DNA of 61,960 nucleotides from Intrasporangiaceae bacterium (GCA_012838445.1 DUPF01000006.1:1-61960); one strand, 5' to 3'; shown: positions 1 to 8,252, counted from the stretch's first letter. Translations and numbers: made by a program. Notes: a model not told the origin generated them from the sequence alone.

Positions 1-1091
1 ACCGGCGGCGGGGGCACCGCGTCGGCGGCGGGCCGGATCGGCGGCTGGGTGGCGCTGACCGGGGCGGAGTGGGCGGTGGCCTCCTTGGTGGAGCGGGCCG
101 CCTGCCCGCGGGCCTCCTCGAGGGCCGACTTGGCGTCGGGGAGGGCGAGTGCCTCGAAGGCGCTGGACTCCGGCTCGGCGACCTCGACGAACTCCTCGGA
201 GTCCATCTGGCCCGGGTCGTTCTCACCCTTGCCGAGCATCCCGCCGATGCCGCGCAGCGCGTCGGTCAGTTCGCTCGGGATGATCCACATCTTGTTGCTG
301 TCGCCGCGGGCGATCTGCGGCAGCACCTGGAGGTACTGGTACGCGAGCAGCTTCTGGGTCGGCTTGCCGCGGTGAATCGCGTCGAAGACCTGCTTGATCG
401 CACGGGCCTGCCCCTCGGCCTCGAGGACGCGGGCCTGGGCGGAACCCTCGGCGCGCAGGATCTGGGACTGCTTCTCACCCTCGGCGGTGAGGATCTGGGA
501 CTGCTTGACACCTTCGGCGTTGAGGATCGCGGCCCGGCGGTCCCGCTCGGCCTTCATCTGCTTCTCCATCGACTCCTGCACCGACAGCGGCGGGTCGATC
601 GCCTTGAGCTCGACCCGGTTGACACGGATGCCCCACCTGCCGGTCGCCTCGTCCAGGGCCCCGCGCAGCTGGCTGTTGATCTGGTCCCGGCTGGTCAGGG
701 TCTGCTCCAGGTCGAGGGAGCCGATGACGTTGCGCAGCGTGGTGACGGTGAGCTGCTCGATGCCCTGGATGAAGTTCGCGATCTCGTAGACCGCGGCCCG
801 GCTGTCGATGACGGTGTAGTAGATGACCGTGTCGATGTTGACGACGAGGTTGTCGCTGGTGATGACCGGCTGCGGCGGGAAGGAGACGACCTGCTCCCGG
901 AGGTCGACGTTGGCGCGCACCTTGTCGACGAACGGGATGAGGAAGTGGATGCCGCCCTCGAGGGTGCGCGAGTAGCGGCCGAGTCGTTCGACGATGAGCG
1001 AGGTCTGCTGCGGCACGATCCGCACGGTGCGCATGATGACGACGATCGCGAAGACCAGCAGGATCGCGAGCAGAATGAGTGTCGTTGGCAT
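1..1091 (-). CDS. SPFH/Band 7 (stomatin-like) membrane protein, 3' end outside window
   Basis: Stomatin/prohibitin-type scaffold protein, expected to oligomerise at the inner face of the membrane. About 363 codons are visible with no stop before the window edge. Residues 1-22 form one hydrophobic N-terminal anchor (MPTTLILLAILLVFAIVV). The SPFH domain follows (about 20-200, with RIVPQQTSLIVERLGRY near its start). Next comes an alanine/glutamate-rich helix with repeated AEGEKQSQI-like units (about 200-260), the usual SPFH coiled coil. The tail is Pro/Ala-rich. The gene lies 91 nt downstream of a NfeD-like gene on the same strand; NfeD-SPFH pairs are a recognised bacterial unit. Family assignment is firm; the cellular role is inferred. 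Confidence 0.9.
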   Translation of the reverse strand, partial: MPTTLILLAILLVFAIVVIMRTVRIVPQQTSLIVERLGRYSRTLEGGIHFLIPFVDKVRANVDLREQVVSFPPQPVITSDNLVVNIDTVIYYTVIDSRAAVYEIANFIQGIEQLTVTTLRNVIGSLDLEQTLTSRDQINSQLRGALDEATGRWGIRVNRVELKAIDPPLSVQESMEKQMKAERDRRAAILNAEGVKQSQILTAEGEKQSQILRAEGSAQARVLEAEGQARAIKQVFDAIHRGKPTQKLLAYQYLQVLPQIARGDSNKMWIIPSELTDALRGIGGMLGKGENDPGQMDSEEFVEVAEPESSAFEALALPDAKSALEEARGQAARSTKEATAHSAPVSATQPPIRPAADAVPPPP

Positions 1092-1182
1092 GTGATGTCC
1101 CCTTCGGTGGTGGTCAGGTCAGTGGTCTGGTGGTATGCGGTGCTCACCTCGTCGGACGCAGCACCGGCAGCGGCCGAGTCGG

Positions 1183-1644
1183 TCAGGCCCCCAACTGCCC
1201 GACGGGTGCGACGTGGACGGTGGCGCCGCGGATCTCGATAACGCGCACCTGGGTGCCGGGTTGCAGCGGTCCGACCTCCTCGGAGGTGCGGGCCGACCAC
1301 ACCTCACCGGCGAGTTTGACCCGTCCGTCGGTCTCGGTGATCGTCTCGAGCACCCACGCGTCGCGGCCGACGAGGGACGCCGAGCCGATGCCGTGGTCGG
1401 TCTCGCTGTCCATGAAACGGCGTTTGACGACCGGGCGCACGACGAAGAGCAGCGCGAACGCAGCGACGACGGCGACGACAACCTGGATCGGCAGCGGGGC
1501 GCCGAGCCCGGCGGCGGCCGCACCGGCGAGGGCACCTCCCGCGAGCATGAGGAAGACGAAGTCGACGGTGGCGGCCTCGATCGCGGCGAGCACCAGCGCG
1601 AGGCCGAGCCATACGACCCACCAGTTATCGGCGAACCAGTCCAT
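1183..1644 (-). CDS. NfeD-like membrane protein
   Basis: 153-residue NfeD-family protein, the usual partner of SPFH proteins. The N-terminal half is hydrophobic, with segments around residues 5-30 (WWVVWLGLALVLAAIEAAT), 30-50 and 52-70. The last 70 residues are a soluble OB-fold-like domain with the typical V-x-R-G-A-x-V-x-V ending. This is the short NfeD form, without the ClpP-like protease domain. A GGAAGGAG ribosome binding site precedes the ATG. The downstream SPFH gene is probably cotranscribed. Function is inferred from the family. Confidence 0.9.
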   Translation of the reverse strand: MDWFADNWWVVWLGLALVLAAIEAATVDFVFLMLAGGALAGAAAAGLGAPLPIQVVVAVVAAFALLFVVRPVVKRRFMDSETDHGIGSASLVGRDAWVLETITETDGRVKLAGEVWSARTSEEVGPLQPGTQVRVIEIRGATVHVAPVGQLGA

Positions 1645-1700
1645 GGTCTGTCTCCTTCCGGTGCGAGGTCAGTGGTGTTGTAGCCAAGGGTACGCGTCCT

Positions 1701-2483
1701 CTAGGTCGCCCAGGCGGTCCACCGCTCACCGCGTCGCTCGACCTTCAAGGGCAGGCCGAACGTCTCGGTGAGGTTCTCGTCGGTGAGGGTCACCTCGAGC
1801 GGTCCGGCGGCGACGACGCGGCCGTCCCGGAGCAGGAGCGCGTCGGTGAAGTTCGGGGGGATCTCCTCGACGTGGTGGGTGACGAGGACGAGGGCCGGAG
1901 CGGTCAGGTCGGCGGCGATCTCCCCGAGCCGACCGACGAGATCCTCCCGGCCGCCGAGGTCGAGTCCGGCGGCCGGCTCGTCGAGGAGCATGATCTCCGG
2001 GTCGGTCATCAGGGCGCGGGCGATCTGGACGCGTTTGCGCTCCCCCTCGGACAGGGTCCCGAAGGTGCGGTCGGCGAGGTGGTCCACGCCCATGACCTCG
2101 AGCAGTTCCGCGGCGCGTGCGTGGTCGAGGTCGTGGTAGGCCTCCCGCCACCGTCCGACGACACCGTAGGAGGCGGTGACGACGACGTTGTGGACGATCT
2201 CGCGCCCGGGGATCCGTTCGGCGAGGACGGCCGACGAGAGCCCGATCCGGGGTCGCAACTCGAAGACGTCGACCGTGCCGAGGACCTCGCCGAGGATCCC
2301 GGCGACGCCGCTCGTGGGGTGCATCCGGCCGGCCGCCACCTGCAGGAGCGTGGTCTTGCCGGCACCGTTGGCGCCGAGGACGACCCAGCGCTCACCTTCC
2401 TCGACCTCCCACGAGACGTTGTCGAGGAGTCGGTTCTTGCCGCGCACCACGGTCACGTCGGCGAAGGCGAGAACGTCGGACAT
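1701..2483 (-). CDS. ABC transporter ATP-binding protein without a nearby permease
   Basis: 260-residue stand-alone ABC ATPase. Visible motifs are Walker A GANGAGKTT (about residues 38-46), the signature LSEGERKR (a Glu variant of LSGGQ), Walker B IMLLDEPAAGLD and the switch histidine in LVTHH. No permease or binding protein lies next to it, so the transported substrate and even a transport role are unknown; some such ATPases act alone. A TAGGGT -10 box ends 7 nt before the ATG and suggests a leaderless transcript. The flanking genes give no clear clue to function. Confidence 0.85.
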   Translation of the reverse strand: MSDVLAFADVTVVRGKNRLLDNVSWEVEEGERWVVLGANGAGKTTLLQVAAGRMHPTSGVAGILGEVLGTVDVFELRPRIGLSSAVLAERIPGREIVHNVVVTASYGVVGRWREAYHDLDHARAAELLEVMGVDHLADRTFGTLSEGERKRVQIARALMTDPEIMLLDEPAAGLDLGGREDLVGRLGEIAADLTAPALVLVTHHVEEIPPNFTDALLLRDGRVVAAGPLEVTLTDENLTETFGLPLKVERRGERWTAWAT

Positions 2484-2490
2484 GACATCA

Positions 2491-2530
2491 ACCCTAATGG
2501 CATCGACCCCCGCTCCCGGGACCCTACGAT
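2491..2530. promoter_or_regulatory. Divergent -10 boxes for the ABC ATPase and the gene at 2537
   Basis: On the minus strand TAGGGT (2496-2491) lies 7 nt before the ATG at 2483. On the plus strand TACGAT (2525-2530) lies 6 nt before the GTG at 2537. Both match the actinobacterial TANNNT -10 consensus. The spacing puts transcription starts at the start codons. No clear -35 boxes are visible. Confidence 0.5.
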
Positions 2531-2536
2531 GGCCGC

Positions 2537-3283
2537 GTGCCGGAGCTTCCCGCGAGTGTGCGCGTCGCCGTCTGGGTCAGCCATGCCTGGTCCGTCGGCG
2601 CCGACGCGGACTCCGTGCTGCCCCACGCGCTGCCGGACGTGACCGACCGGGGCCTGGGAGACCGCCTGCGACTGTGGCGGGACCTCGGGGAGAGCGCGGT
2701 GTATGCGGCCCTCCCCCGGCCCGGGGACCGGGGGCTGCTCCCGGACTGCCCGCCCGACGCATACGACGCGGCGACCGGGGCCGGGGAGGCCGTCTTCGTC
2801 CCCGGGATCGGCTCGATGGCGGTCCCCCGGTTCGTCGGACTCGACCCGTCCGCGCGGGGCAGTGGACTGGCCTGGGACGTCTTTAACGCCGCCGCCGTCC
2901 CGGTGCACCGGCTGGCCGGGGTGGACCTGCCCGGCGCCGACCGCCGGCTGCGGCACGCGGTGCATGCCGCGATCGACGCGCTCGGCGACGGCGGCTGGGT
3001 CGATGCCTGGCAGCGGGACCACGGCCCCGGTGAGGACCGCTTGTGGTCGTTGCCGCCGGATCTGCCGGACCGGGCCCGGGCCGTCATCGTGCGGTCCGCG
3101 TCGGTGCTGCAGATCGCCGAGGCCGGACTGGTCCACGCAACCGGCTCAGCGGGTGCCGGACTGGAGCAGGCGCGCCGGCATACCCTCCTCGGGCTGCGTG
3201 AGGCCGCCTCCGCCGCCCTGGAGGCGGCGACGGCTGCGGCGGCCGGCTACTTCGCGGCCCAGTCGCGCAGCACCCGCTCGTAG
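2537..3283 (+). CDS. Conserved hypothetical protein, 248 aa
   Basis: I do not recognise this protein. It is soluble in appearance, rich in Ala, Asp, Arg and Pro, with no signal peptide, membrane segment or known catalytic motif. Tryptophan/aspartate-rich stretches (WVSHAWSVGADADSV, GLAWDVFNAAAVPVH) and the helical Ala-rich C-terminus (SAALEAATAAAAGYF) stand out. The GTG start is chosen because a TACGAT -10 box lies 6 nt upstream. The 3' end overlaps the convergent glgA gene by 37 nt. Codon use looks like genuine coding sequence of this genome. Function unknown. Confidence 0.65.
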   Translation: MPELPASVRVAVWVSHAWSVGADADSVLPHALPDVTDRGLGDRLRLWRDLGESAVYAALPRPGDRGLLPDCPPDAYDAATGAGEAVFVPGIGSMAVPRFVGLDPSARGSGLAWDVFNAAAVPVHRLAGVDLPGADRRLRHAVHAAIDALGDGGWVDAWQRDHGPGEDRLWSLPPDLPDRARAVIVRSASVLQIAEAGLVHATGSAGAGLEQARRHTLLGLREAASAALEAATAAAAGYFAAQSRSTRS

Positions 3284-4452
3284 ACCTCGACGGTGCGGTC
3301 CGCGATCGCCGCCCAACTGAAGTGCTCGACGGCCCGCTGCCGCCCGGCCCGGCCGAACTCGCGGGCCCGCTCCGGGTCGGAGACCGCCGCGACGAGGGCA
3401 TTGCCGAGGTCGGTGACGAACCGGTCCGGGTCGACCGGGGTTCCGGTGCCGTCCTGGACCTGCTCGATCGGGACCAGCCAGCCGGTCTCCCCGTCGACGA
3501 CGACCTCGGGGATGCCCCCGGTGGCGGTGCCGACGACGGCGACCTCACAGGCCATCGCCTCAAGGTTGACGATGCCGAGCGGCTCGTAGACGGACGGGCA
3601 GACGAAGACCGTCGAGGCCGACAGCAACGCGGTGACCTCGGCACGCGGGAGCATCTCGCCGATCCAGATGACGCCGTCGCGTTCGGTGCGCAACTCGTCG
3701 ATGAGGCCCTCGACCTCGGCCTTGATCTCGGGGGTGTCCGGGGCGCCGGCGCAGAGGATGAGTTGGACCTCCGGGGGCAGCGCACGGGCGGCCCGCAGGA
3801 AGTACGGCAGCCCCTTCTGCCGGGTGATCCGACCGACGAAGATCACCGCAGGTCGGTCGGGGTCGACGCCGTGGCGGGCGAGGACCTCCGGGTCGTCGTT
3901 GCGGGCCCATTGTTCGCTGTCGATGCCGTTGTGGACGACGTGGACCTTGTCCGGGTCGATGTCCGGGTAGGACCGCAGGATGTCCCGCCGCATCCCGGCA
4001 CTGACGGCGATGACGCCGGCGGCCGCCTCGTAGGCGGTCTTCTCGATCCACGACGAGACGCGGTACCCGCCGCCGAGCTGCTCGGCCTTCCACGGCCGCA
4101 GCGGCTCCAGGCTGTGGGCGCTGACGACGTGCGGCATCCCGCCGAGGAGACTCGCCACATGGCCGGCGAAGTTCGCATACCAGGTGTGGGAGTGGACCAG
4201 GTCGGCCCCCTCGGTGTCGGCGGCGATGGCCAGGTCGACCCCCATCGTCTGCAGGGTCGCGTTCGCCTCGCTCAACTGCGGCAGGTTCGGGTATGCGGTG
4301 GTCCCCTCCTCGTCCCGCTCGCCACCGAAGCAGCGGACCTGGACCTCGATCCCGTCCTTGGCGCGCAGCGCCCGGACCAGCTCGGCAGCATGCACCCCCG
4401 CTCCGCCGTAGATCTCCGGTGGGTACTCCTTGGTCAGCACATCGATCCGCAT
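3247..4452 (-). CDS. glgA: Glycogen synthase / alpha-maltose-1-phosphate synthase (GT4 family)
   Basis: 401-residue GT-B glycosyltransferase of the actinobacterial GlgA type. It uses ADP-glucose; in mycobacteria the orthologue is now called GlgM because it makes maltose-1-phosphate. The N-terminus MRIDVLTKEYPPEIYGGAGVH is the donor/acceptor loop region. The C-terminal GT4 donor site contains IFVGRITRQKG and the E-x7-E motif region SVYEPLGIVNLEAMAC. The ATG at 4452 starts the recognisable domain, and a TAGCCT -10 box lies 7 nt before it. The gene is divergent from glgC, which supplies its substrate. Earlier in-frame starts would run into the glgC promoter. Confidence 0.93.
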   Translation of the reverse strand: MRIDVLTKEYPPEIYGGAGVHAAELVRALRAKDGIEVQVRCFGGERDEEGTTAYPNLPQLSEANATLQTMGVDLAIAADTEGADLVHSHTWYANFAGHVASLLGGMPHVVSAHSLEPLRPWKAEQLGGGYRVSSWIEKTAYEAAAGVIAVSAGMRRDILRSYPDIDPDKVHVVHNGIDSEQWARNDDPEVLARHGVDPDRPAVIFVGRITRQKGLPYFLRAARALPPEVQLILCAGAPDTPEIKAEVEGLIDELRTERDGVIWIGEMLPRAEVTALLSASTVFVCPSVYEPLGIVNLEAMACEVAVVGTATGGIPEVVVDGETGWLVPIEQVQDGTGTPVDPDRFVTDLGNALVAAVSDPERAREFGRAGRQRAVEHFSWAAIADRTVEVYERVLRDWAAK

Positions 4453-4459
4453 GAACGAA

Positions 4460-4531
4460 AGGCTAACGGTTCCCGACAGCCGATGATGTCTTCGAGCCGA
4501 CCGGCGCTGACGGGGTGGACTTCGATAGGTT
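4460..4531. promoter_or_regulatory. glgA/glgC divergent promoter region
   Basis: The minus-strand -10 TAGCCT (4465-4460) is 7 nt from the glgA ATG. The plus-strand -10 TAGGTT (4526-4531) is 6 nt from the glgC ATG. Both predict leaderless transcripts. About 60 nt separate the two boxes, enough for a shared regulator; no convincing operator is visible. Confidence 0.55.
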
Positions 4532-4537
4532 TGACTC

Positions 4538-5785
4538 ATGAGCGCAAAGGAGCCCAACGTCCTGACCATCGTCCTGGCTGGAGGCGAGGGCAAGCGACTC
4601 ATGCCCTTGACCGCGGACCGGGCCAAGCCGGCGGTCCCGTTCGGCGGGATCTACCGCCTCATCGACTTCGCCCTGTCCAACGTCGTCAACAGCGGCTACC
4701 GCAAGATCATCGTGCTCACCCAGTACAAGTCGCACTCGCTGGACCGGCACGTGACGAAGACGTGGCGAATGTCGACGATGCTCGGCAACTACGTCGCACC
4801 GATCCCGGCCCAGCAGCGGGTGAACAAGAACTGGTACCTCGGCAGTGCGGACGCGATCTTCCAGAGCCTGAACATCCTCGACGAGGAGCGCCCCGACATC
4901 GTCGTCGTCGTCGGTGCCGACCACGTCTACCGGATGGACTTCTCCGACATGGTCCGCCAGCACGTCGAGACCGGGGCCGGGGTCACCGTGGCCGCGATCC
5001 GGCAGCCGATCAGCCTGGCCGACCAGTTCGGGGTGATCGAGGTCGACGACAGCAACCCGCTCAAGATCGGCGCCTTCCGGGAGAAGCCGACCGACGCCAA
5101 GGGGCTGCCGGATGCCCCCGACGAGGTGCTCGCGTCGATGGGCAACTACGTCTTCAACGCGGACGTGTTGCGCCACGCCGTCACCCGGGACCACGAGCTC
5201 GAGGGCAGCAAGCACGACATGGGTGGGGACATCGTCCCGGCCTTCGTCGCCGAGGGTGGTGCCTACGTCTACGACTTCAAGAGCAACGACGTGCCCGGCT
5301 CGACGGACCGGGACCGCGACTACTGGCGTGATGTCGGGACGATCGACTCCTACTACGACGCCCACATGGACCTCATCGCGATCCACCCGATCTTCAACAT
5401 GTACAACTTCGACTGGCCGATCCTGACCAGCTACGGCCCGTATCCGCCGGCGAAGTTCGTCCACGGCGTCCAGGGCCGGGTCGGGGAGGCGCTCAACTCG
5501 GCGATCTCCCCCGGCACGGTCATCTCTGGTGCCCGCGTCCAGGGGTCGATCCTCTCCCCCAACGTCCGGGTGCACAGTTATGCCACCGTCGACGACGCGG
5601 TCATCATGGACGGCGTCGAGATCGGCCGCAACTGCCAGGTGCGGCGGGCCATCATCGACAAGAGTGTCCGGATCCCCCCGAACACCCGCATCGGCTACGA
5701 CCAGGCCGAGGACGAGGCGCGCGGCTTCCTCGTCACGGAGACCGGCATCACCGTCATCGGCAAGGGCTACGTGTTCGCGCACTAG
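4538..5785 (+). CDS. glgC: Glucose-1-phosphate adenylyltransferase (ADP-glucose pyrophosphorylase)
   Basis: 415-residue enzyme that makes ADP-glucose from ATP and glucose-1-phosphate, the committed step of bacterial glycogen synthesis. The nucleotidyltransferase motif [20 protein letters not shown] is at residues 12-31. [10 protein letters not shown] and the sugar-phosphate site ([12 protein letters not shown]) follow. The C-terminal quarter is a left-handed beta-helix with hexapeptide repeats ([31 protein letters not shown]). Length is normal. It is divergent from glgA. The ATG is 6 nt after a TAGGTT -10 box and has no Shine-Dalgarno sequence. Confidence 0.96.
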   Translation: MSAKEPNVLTIVLAGGEGKRLMPLTADRAKPAVPFGGIYRLIDFALSNVVNSGYRKIIVLTQYKSHSLDRHVTKTWRMSTMLGNYVAPIPAQQRVNKNWYLGSADAIFQSLNILDEERPDIVVVVGADHVYRMDFSDMVRQHVETGAGVTVAAIRQPISLADQFGVIEVDDSNPLKIGAFREKPTDAKGLPDAPDEVLASMGNYVFNADVLRHAVTRDHELEGSKHDMGGDIVPAFVAEGGAYVYDFKSNDVPGSTDRDRDYWRDVGTIDSYYDAHMDLIAIHPIFNMYNFDWPILTSYGPYPPAKFVHGVQGRVGEALNSAISPGTVISGARVQGSILSPNVRVHSYATVDDAVIMDGVEIGRNCQVRRAIIDKSVRIPPNTRIGYDQAEDEARGFLVTETGITVIGKGYVFAH

Positions 5786-5815
5786 ACCGCTGCCTCGGTC
5801 GCGTCCGGCAGTGGC

Positions 5816-5821
5816 TACGCT
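5816..5821 (+). promoter_or_regulatory. serB -10 box
   Basis: TACGCT ends 7 nt before the serB GTG at 5829, which fits a leaderless message. It lies 30 nt past the glgC stop codon, so serB can be transcribed on its own. Confidence 0.45.
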
Positions 5822-5828
5822 CAATGCC

Positions 5829-7058
5829 GTGAGCGCTGAGCCGGCCGTTGCCCAGACCCTGCTGGTGACCCTGAGCGGTGCTGATCGCCCCGGGGTCACC
5901 AGTCACCTGTTCACGACCCTGAAGGACCTCGACATCACTGTCCTCGACGTCGAGCAGGTCGTCATCCGCTCCCATCTGACGCTCGCGGTCCTCCTCGAGG
6001 CGGGCGGGCAGACCGAGGCGGTCATCGCTCGGGTCACCAAGGTGGCCTACGACCTCGGCATGACCGTGACGACGGCGCTCGGCTCCGGGGATTCGAGCCG
6101 CAACCGGACCGGCCGTGCGGCGGTCACCGCGTTGGGCCACCCGTTGACCACCCATTCGATCAGCACGATCACCGCCACCCTGGCCGCTTCCGGCGCCAAC
6201 ATCGACCGGATCCGGCGGCTGTCCCGCTACCCGGTGACGACCCTCGAGTTCGACGTCTCCGGTGCCGACGTCGACCAGTTGCGCCGCGACCTGGCCGCCG
6301 TGTCCGCCGGTGAGGGGATCGATATCGCGGTCTCACCCTCGGGGCTGGCCCGCCGGGGTCGGCGCCTCGTCGTCCTCGATGTCGACTCCACGCTCATCCA
6401 GGACGAGGTCATCGAGTTGCTCGCGGCCCACGCCGGCCGGGGCGCGGAGGTCGCGGCAGTGACCGAAGCGGCGATGCGGGGTGAACTCGACTTCGCCGAG
6501 AGCCTGCGCCAACGGGTGGCCGTTCTCGAGGGACTGCCCGATTCGGTCCTCGACGCGGTCGCCGCCGAGGTCCGCCTCACGCCCGGGGCCCGGACCCTGG
6601 TGCGCACCCTGCACCGACTCGGCTTCCTCGTCGCACTCGTCAGCGGTGGCTTCACCCCGATCGTGCAGTCCATCGCCGACGACCTGGGGATCCGGCATCT
6701 GCGCGCCAACGACCTCGAGGTCGTCGACGGGCGACTCACTGGCCGGGTCCTCGGTGCGATCGTCGACCGCGCCGGCAAGGCCGCTGCGTTGCGGGAGTTC
6801 GCCGCCGCGGCGAACCTGCCCCTGTCGCGCACCGTCGCCATCGGTGACGGCGCCAACGACCTGGACATGATCGAGGCGGCCGGCCTCGGGGTCGCCTTCA
6901 ACGCCAAACCCGTCGTGCGCTCCCACGCCGATGCTTCGGTCACCGTCCCGTATCTCGACACGGTCCTCTTCCTCCTCGGCATCTCCCGCGAGGAGATCGA
7001 GGAGGCCGACAACCTCGACGCCACGGCAACCGGCAGCACCCCGCCCGCAACCCCCTGA
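5829..7058 (+). CDS. serB: Phosphoserine phosphatase with N-terminal ACT domains
   Basis: 409-residue enzyme for the last step of serine synthesis (phosphoserine to serine). The first 180 residues are two ACT-like domains (QTLLVTLSGADRPGVTSHLF; then GHPLTTHSISTITATLAASG), as in mycobacterial SerB2, which suggests amino-acid feedback. The C-terminal HAD phosphatase shows motif I VLDVDSTLIQDEVIEL, motif II region ALVSGGFTP and motifs III/IV AIGDGANDLDMI. The GTG is chosen because a TACGCT box lies 7 nt upstream and translation from it opens directly into the ACT domain. It is convergent with fabI across a repeat-rich gap. Confidence 0.94.
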   Translation: MSAEPAVAQTLLVTLSGADRPGVTSHLFTTLKDLDITVLDVEQVVIRSHLTLAVLLEAGGQTEAVIARVTKVAYDLGMTVTTALGSGDSSRNRTGRAAVTALGHPLTTHSISTITATLAASGANIDRIRRLSRYPVTTLEFDVSGADVDQLRRDLAAVSAGEGIDIAVSPSGLARRGRRLVVLDVDSTLIQDEVIELLAAHAGRGAEVAAVTEAAMRGELDFAESLRQRVAVLEGLPDSVLDAVAAEVRLTPGARTLVRTLHRLGFLVALVSGGFTPIVQSIADDLGIRHLRANDLEVVDGRLTGRVLGAIVDRAGKAAALREFAAAANLPLSRTVAIGDGANDLDMIEAAGLGVAFNAKPVVRSHADASVTVPYLDTVLFLLGISREEIEEADNLDATATGSTPPATP

Positions 7059-7075
7059 CCCGCGCCCCTCACCCC

Positions 7076-7153
7076 GCGAAGGTCGGCAAAACGTCGATTT
7101 CCCGCCCCAGAATCGACCATTTGCCGACCTTCGGCGGCAGGGCCGGAGGCGCG
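7076..7153 (+). repeat. 78-bp intergenic hairpin repeat, copy 1
   Basis: First of two 78-bp copies (74 identical positions by my alignment). It contains a near-perfect stem with arms 7078-7099 and 7111-7132 (22 nt each, two mismatches, 11-nt loop). The outer arm is GAAGGTCGGCAAA and the inner arm GTCGATT. A GC-rich tail (7133-7153) follows. It begins 17 nt after the serB stop and may also terminate serB transcription. There is no run of T after the stem. Confidence 0.85.
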
Positions 7154-7249
7154 TCCCCGCCGTCGACGGATGGTTCTAGCACCGCTGCAGCGCCAGGAGC
7201 GGTCCCACAACCATCCGTCACCATCACGGCACGCGTCGATACCTTGCGC

Positions 7250-7311
7250 GAAGGTGGGCAAACCGCGCCGCCACCCCGGCGAAGGTGGGCAAACCGCGCC
7301 GCCACCTCCGC
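7250..7311 (+). repeat. Two tandem 31-bp units leading into repeat copy 2
   Basis: Units 7250-7280 and 7281-7311 each start GAAGGTGGGCAAACCGCGCC and differ at only a few bases at the 3' end. A third GAAGGTGGGCAAA starts exactly 31 nt later at 7312 as the left arm of the second hairpin copy. The unit head therefore equals the outer hairpin arm. Confidence 0.85.
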
Positions 7312-7387
7312 GAAGGTGGGCAAACCGTCGATTTCCCGCCCCTAAATCGACCATTTGCCGACCTTCGGCGGCAGGGCCGGAGGCGCG
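7310..7387 (+). repeat. 78-bp intergenic hairpin repeat, copy 2
   Basis: Second copy, same orientation and same length as 7076-7153. Arms are 7312-7333 and 7345-7366. Here the left arm reads GAAGGTGGGCAAA, so the outer stem carries one more mismatch than in copy 1. The tail 7367-7387 is identical to 7133-7153. It lies about 95 nt from the fabI stop. Confidence 0.85.
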
Positions 7388-7400
7388 CCCCGGTCGACGG

Positions 7401-7444
7401 GTGGTGCCGATGTGGTGACGGAGTGGTGCCGATGTGGTGACGGG
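7401..7444 (+). repeat. 22-bp tandem repeat, two units
   Basis: Units 7401-7422 and 7423-7444 (GTGGTGCCGATGTGGTGACG plus two bases) are identical except for the last base. A decayed third unit (GGAGTGGTGACGGGG) follows at about 7454. This completes the gene-free stretch 7059-7481. Short frames inside it are made of the repeats and I do not call them genes. Confidence 0.8.
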
Positions 7445-7481
7445 GCGGTGCAGGAGTGGTGACGGGGTAGTGCGGGCTGGG

Positions 7482-8252
7482 CTACTGGCCCATGACGTGC
7501 ACGCCGCCGTCGACGTGCACGATCTCCCCGGTCGTCGCGGGGAACAGGTCGGAGAGCAGCGCCACACACGCCAGGGCGGCCGGTTCGGCGTTGTTGACGT
7601 CCCAACCGAGCGGCGCCCTGGTGTCCCACGTGTTCTCGAAGGCCTCGAAGCCGGGGATCGACTTGGCCGCCGTGGTGCGGATCGGGCCGGCCGCGACGAG
7701 GTTGCAGCGCACCTTGTGGCTGCGGCCGAGGTCGCGGGCCAGATAGCGGTTCGTGGACTCGAAGGCGGCCTTGGCCACCCCCATCCAGTCATAGACCGGC
7801 CAGGCGAACTTGGCGTCGAACGTCAACCCGACGACGGAGCCGCCCTCGGACATCAGCGGCAGTGCGCCCTGGGCCAGCCCCTTGAGCGAATACGCCGACG
7901 TATGCAACGCGGTCGAGACGTCGTCCCACGTGCCGTCCATGAAGGTGAACGCCCCGGGCGGGGCGAAGCCGATGGAGTGCAGCACCCCGTCCAGGTGGGG
8001 CAGGTGCTCGCGGACGTTGTCGGCCAGGGCCGCGAGATGGTCGTCGTTGGTGACGTCGAGTTCGACGACCGGCGGGGTGGTCGGCAACCGCTTGGCGATG
8101 GTCTGGGTGATCCGCATGGTGCGACCGAACGAGGTGAGCACGACCTCGGCGCCCTGTTCCTGGGCGATCCGGGCGACGTGGAAGGCGATCGAGGAGTCCA
8201 TCAGGACGCCGGTGATGAGGAGCTTCTTGTCTGCGAGGAGGTTGGTGGTCAA
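7482..8252 (-). CDS. fabI: Enoyl-ACP reductase (NADH), InhA/FabI type
   Basis: 256-residue SDR enzyme that reduces trans-2-enoyl-ACP in fatty acid elongation. The start region LLADKKLLITGVLMDSSIAF is the divergent nucleotide-binding loop of FabI/InhA. The catalytic Tyr and Lys lie in YDWMGVAKAAFES, and LVAAGPIRT is the conserved substrate loop. I choose the TTG at 8252 because GGAAAGGA precedes it and the InhA-like N-terminus begins there; longer versions run into fabG. It lies 58 nt downstream of fabG, the same fabG-inhA order as in mycobacteria. Confidence 0.93.
   Translation of the reverse strand: MTTNLLADKKLLITGVLMDSSIAFHVARIAQEQGAEVVLTSFGRTMRITQTIAKRLPTTPPVVELDVTNDDHLAALADNVREHLPHLDGVLHSIGFAPPGAFTFMDGTWDDVSTALHTSAYSLKGLAQGALPLMSEGGSVVGLTFDAKFAWPVYDWMGVAKAAFESTNRYLARDLGRSHKVRCNLVAAGPIRTTAAKSIPGFEAFENTWDTRAPLGWDVNNAEPAALACVALLSDLFPATTGEIVHVDGGVHVMGQ

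Noticed and set aside
4453-4626. Longer N-terminus for GlgA
   Set aside because: The extra residues are basic and low-complexity, overlap the glgC promoter and start, and precede the conserved GT-B start MRIDVLTKEYPPE.
4463-5899. Minus-strand frame opposite glgC (478 codons)
   Set aside because: Shadow of glgC, which has full family motifs on the other strand.
7250-7324. CRISPR-like array
   Set aside because: Units abut without unique spacers, only two to three units, no cas genes.
7069-7345. Short frames of 70-85 codons on both strands in the serB-fabI gap
   Set aside because: They consist of the hairpin and tandem repeats; both strands give similar PTFA/PPxRRW peptides, which is repeat structure and not selection for protein.
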